Source of the DNA: Pseudomonadota bacterium
GTDB lineage: Bacteria > Pseudomonadota > Gammaproteobacteria > Burkholderiales > Rhodocyclaceae
Assembly: GCA_009778425.1 (NCBI GenBank)
Contig: WRJU01000172.1
Coordinates: forward strand, 1 to 8,142
DNA: 8,142 nt
Direction: 5' to 3'
Shown: piece by piece, positions 7,389 through 8,142 of the stretch
How positions within the stretch are numbered: the first letter of the stretch is position 1
Layout of the letters: each line of letters begins with the position of its first letter
Translations under genes and position numbers: made by a program
Notes under the pieces: model-generated
What the model saw: the letters and a program-made list of their open reading frames with translations, nothing else
What the model was told of the DNA's origin: nothing
The model's database searches: none

Positions 7389-7868
7389 CTAAGTGGGCGC
7401 GCCGTCTTCCGGGTCGGCTCGCCAGCCGGTCAGCAGGGCATGGAGGGCATCGGTATCGGCGGCGGCAATCAGTTGTTCGCGAAAAGCCGGGCTGCTGAAC
7501 ATTTGTGCCAGCTCCGCCAGGATATTGAGATGGGTGTCGTTGGCATTGCCGGGAACCAGCAACACGAAGATGAGCCTGACCGGCTCATCGTCGAAGGCAT
7601 CGAACGGGATGGGCGTGACCAGCCGGATGAATGCGCCCGCAACCTCGTCCAGTCCCTCGATGCGGCTGTGCGGGATGGCGACGCCGTGGCCGAGCCCGGT
7701 GGAGCCCAGGCGTTCGCGGGCGAAGAGCTTTTCAAAAACGGGACTGCGGTCGAGTCCTTGTTGCGCCTCAAACAGCAACGCGGCTTCTTCAAAAACACGC
7801 TTTTTACTGGTGGCCTTGGACTCGGCCACGACATTGGCGTAAGGCAGGATAGAGGCGATGAGGCTCAT
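7389..7868 (-). CDS. ptsN: nitrogen-PTS phosphocarrier protein EIIA-Ntr
   Basis: This 159-residue cytoplasmic protein is the EIIA-type end acceptor of the nitrogen phosphotransferase chain (PtsP to NPr to PtsN). It does not transport sugar; its phosphorylation state regulates potassium handling, stress responses and, in E. coli, branched-chain amino acid synthesis genes. The phospho-accepting histidine is His67 in GHGVAIPHSRI. Other family landmarks are the N-terminal ATSKKRVFEEAALLF, LFARERLGSTGLG just before the active site, and PVRLIFVLLVP after it. The start at 7868 gives the usual MSLIASILP beginning; the frame stays open upstream into hpf, but that part is not PtsN-like. No Shine-Dalgarno is visible, and a perfect 9-bp stem-loop ends 21 bases upstream. 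The upstream neighbour hpf is normal. The downstream neighbour is ilvA, where hprK is common in this class. Confidence 0.95.
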   Translation of the reverse strand: MSLIASILPYANVVAESKATSKKRVFEEAALLFEAQQGLDRSPVFEKLFARERLGSTGLGHGVAIPHSRIEGLDEVAGAFIRLVTPIPFDAFDDEPVRLIFVLLVPGNANDTHLNILAELAQMFSSPAFREQLIAAADTDALHALLTGWRADPEDGAPT

Positions 7869-7889
7869 GGAATGGAGTCTGTGCATTGG

Positions 7890-7910
7890 GCGGCTGCCTT
7901 GGGCAGCCGC
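7890..7910 (-). repeat. perfect 9-bp stem-loop in the hpf-ptsN gap
   Basis: GCGGCTGCC (7890-7898) and GGCAGCCGC (7902-7910) are perfect inverted arms around a three-base loop. In the minus-strand RNA it would be a very stable GC-rich hairpin 21 bases before the ptsN start. It is not followed by a U-run, so it is not a standard terminator. It could protect or punctuate the hpf mRNA, or affect ptsN expression. Confidence 0.6.
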
Positions 7911-7932
7911 TATGGCGCTTTCCCGGAGGGAC

Positions 7933-7956
7933 ACAGAACGAGTATCAGCGTTCTGT
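7933..7956 (-). repeat. 8-bp stem-loop spanning the hpf stop codon
   Basis: ACAGAACG (7933-7940) and CGTTCTGT (7949-7956) are perfect inverted arms around an eight-base loop. In the hpf mRNA the TGA stop lies inside this loop and the 5' arm is coding sequence. With the second stem-loop 22 bases further on, it forms a double-hairpin 3' end. No U-run follows. Confidence 0.5.
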
Positions 7957-8142
7957 CGCGAATCTGTGCGAGTCGTGGTGATGTTCGCTGATTTTCTGCT
8001 TGTGCTTCTGCATCTGGCGGCTGAGTTTGTCGGCCAAGGCATCAATGGCGGCGTACAGGTCGGCATCGACGCATTCGACGTGGATGTCCTTGCCGCGCAG
8101 ATGGACGGTGACTTCGGCTTTCTGGTTGAGTTTATCGACGGA
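7945..8142 (-). CDS. hpf: ribosome hibernation promoting factor HPF (short form), N-terminus cut by window edge
   Basis: The last 65 codons of a ribosome hibernation factor of the YfiA/HPF family are present; translation enters at 8142 with SVDKLNQKAEVTVHLRGKDI and stops at TGA (7947-7945). HPF binds the 30S decoding region in stationary phase and starvation and promotes 100S dimers, storing ribosomes inactive. The VHLRGKDIHVE strand, the DLYAAIDALADKL helix and the basic RQMQKHKQK tail are typical. The protein ends soon after in a histidine-rich SEHHHDSHRFATER tail, with no long-form C-terminal dimerisation domain. The full protein should be about 105 residues, so about 40 are missing. It is first in the visible minus-strand row, and in this class rpoN usually lies just upstream, outside this window. 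The coding end overlaps a stem-loop. Confidence 0.93.
   Translation of the reverse strand, partial: SVDKLNQKAEVTVHLRGKDIHVECVDADLYAAIDALADKLSRQMQKHKQKISEHHHDSHRFATER

Noticed and set aside
7329..7991. A 220-codon plus-strand frame opposite ptsN
   Set aside because: It is the mirror of the ptsN coding frame, with no ribosome site or family resemblance.
7869..8066. N-terminal extension of ptsN by 66 codons
   Set aside because: The extension overlaps hpf on the same strand in another frame, shows low-complexity shadow composition, and known PtsN proteins begin at the residue encoded at 7868.

Overview
The window looks like ordinary chromosomal DNA from a GC-rich proteobacterium, most likely a betaproteobacterium. 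The PtsN and HPF sequences are of the betaproteobacterial kind, the hpf-ptsN pair is the arrangement usually found downstream of rpoN in that class, and Rep and the long two-ACT threonine deaminase agree with this. I cannot name the genus. No tRNA, rRNA, insertion sequence, phage gene or CRISPR array is visible.

Plus strand (1-3432): the window opens inside rep, which encodes a superfamily 1A DNA helicase and has lost its 5' end to the window edge. After a 98-base gap holding a plausible promoter and two small inverted repeats comes a tight two-gene unit, yfiR-yfiN. YfiR is a secreted periplasmic repressor with four cysteines spaced as in known YfiR. YfiN is an inner-membrane diguanylate cyclase with a periplasmic sensor, HAMP and GGDEF domains. 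The third member of the classical trio, the OmpA-like lipoprotein YfiB, is not at this locus.

Minus strand (8142-3483), read in transcription order: the 3' part of hpf (ribosome hibernation factor), ptsN (EIIA-Ntr of the nitrogen PTS), ilvA (biosynthetic threonine deaminase) and a large membrane diguanylate cyclase with a periplasmic Cache-like sensor, two PAS domains and a GGEEF output. Gaps are 76, 49 and 77 bases, so read-through from hpf is possible. Two clear stem-loops lie between hpf and ptsN. The minus block ends tail-to-tail with yfiN, leaving 50 bases between the stops.

Functionally, the window pairs two c-di-GMP synthases having different sensors, both keeping the inhibitory RxxD site, with stress and nutrient regulators (HPF, PtsN) and the first committed step of isoleucine synthesis. 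All six complete or partial products fall in known families and I do not see a clearly new system. The most useful leads are the missing yfiB, the ptsN-ilvA neighbourhood in place of ptsN-hprK, and the RNA stem-loops between hpf and ptsN.
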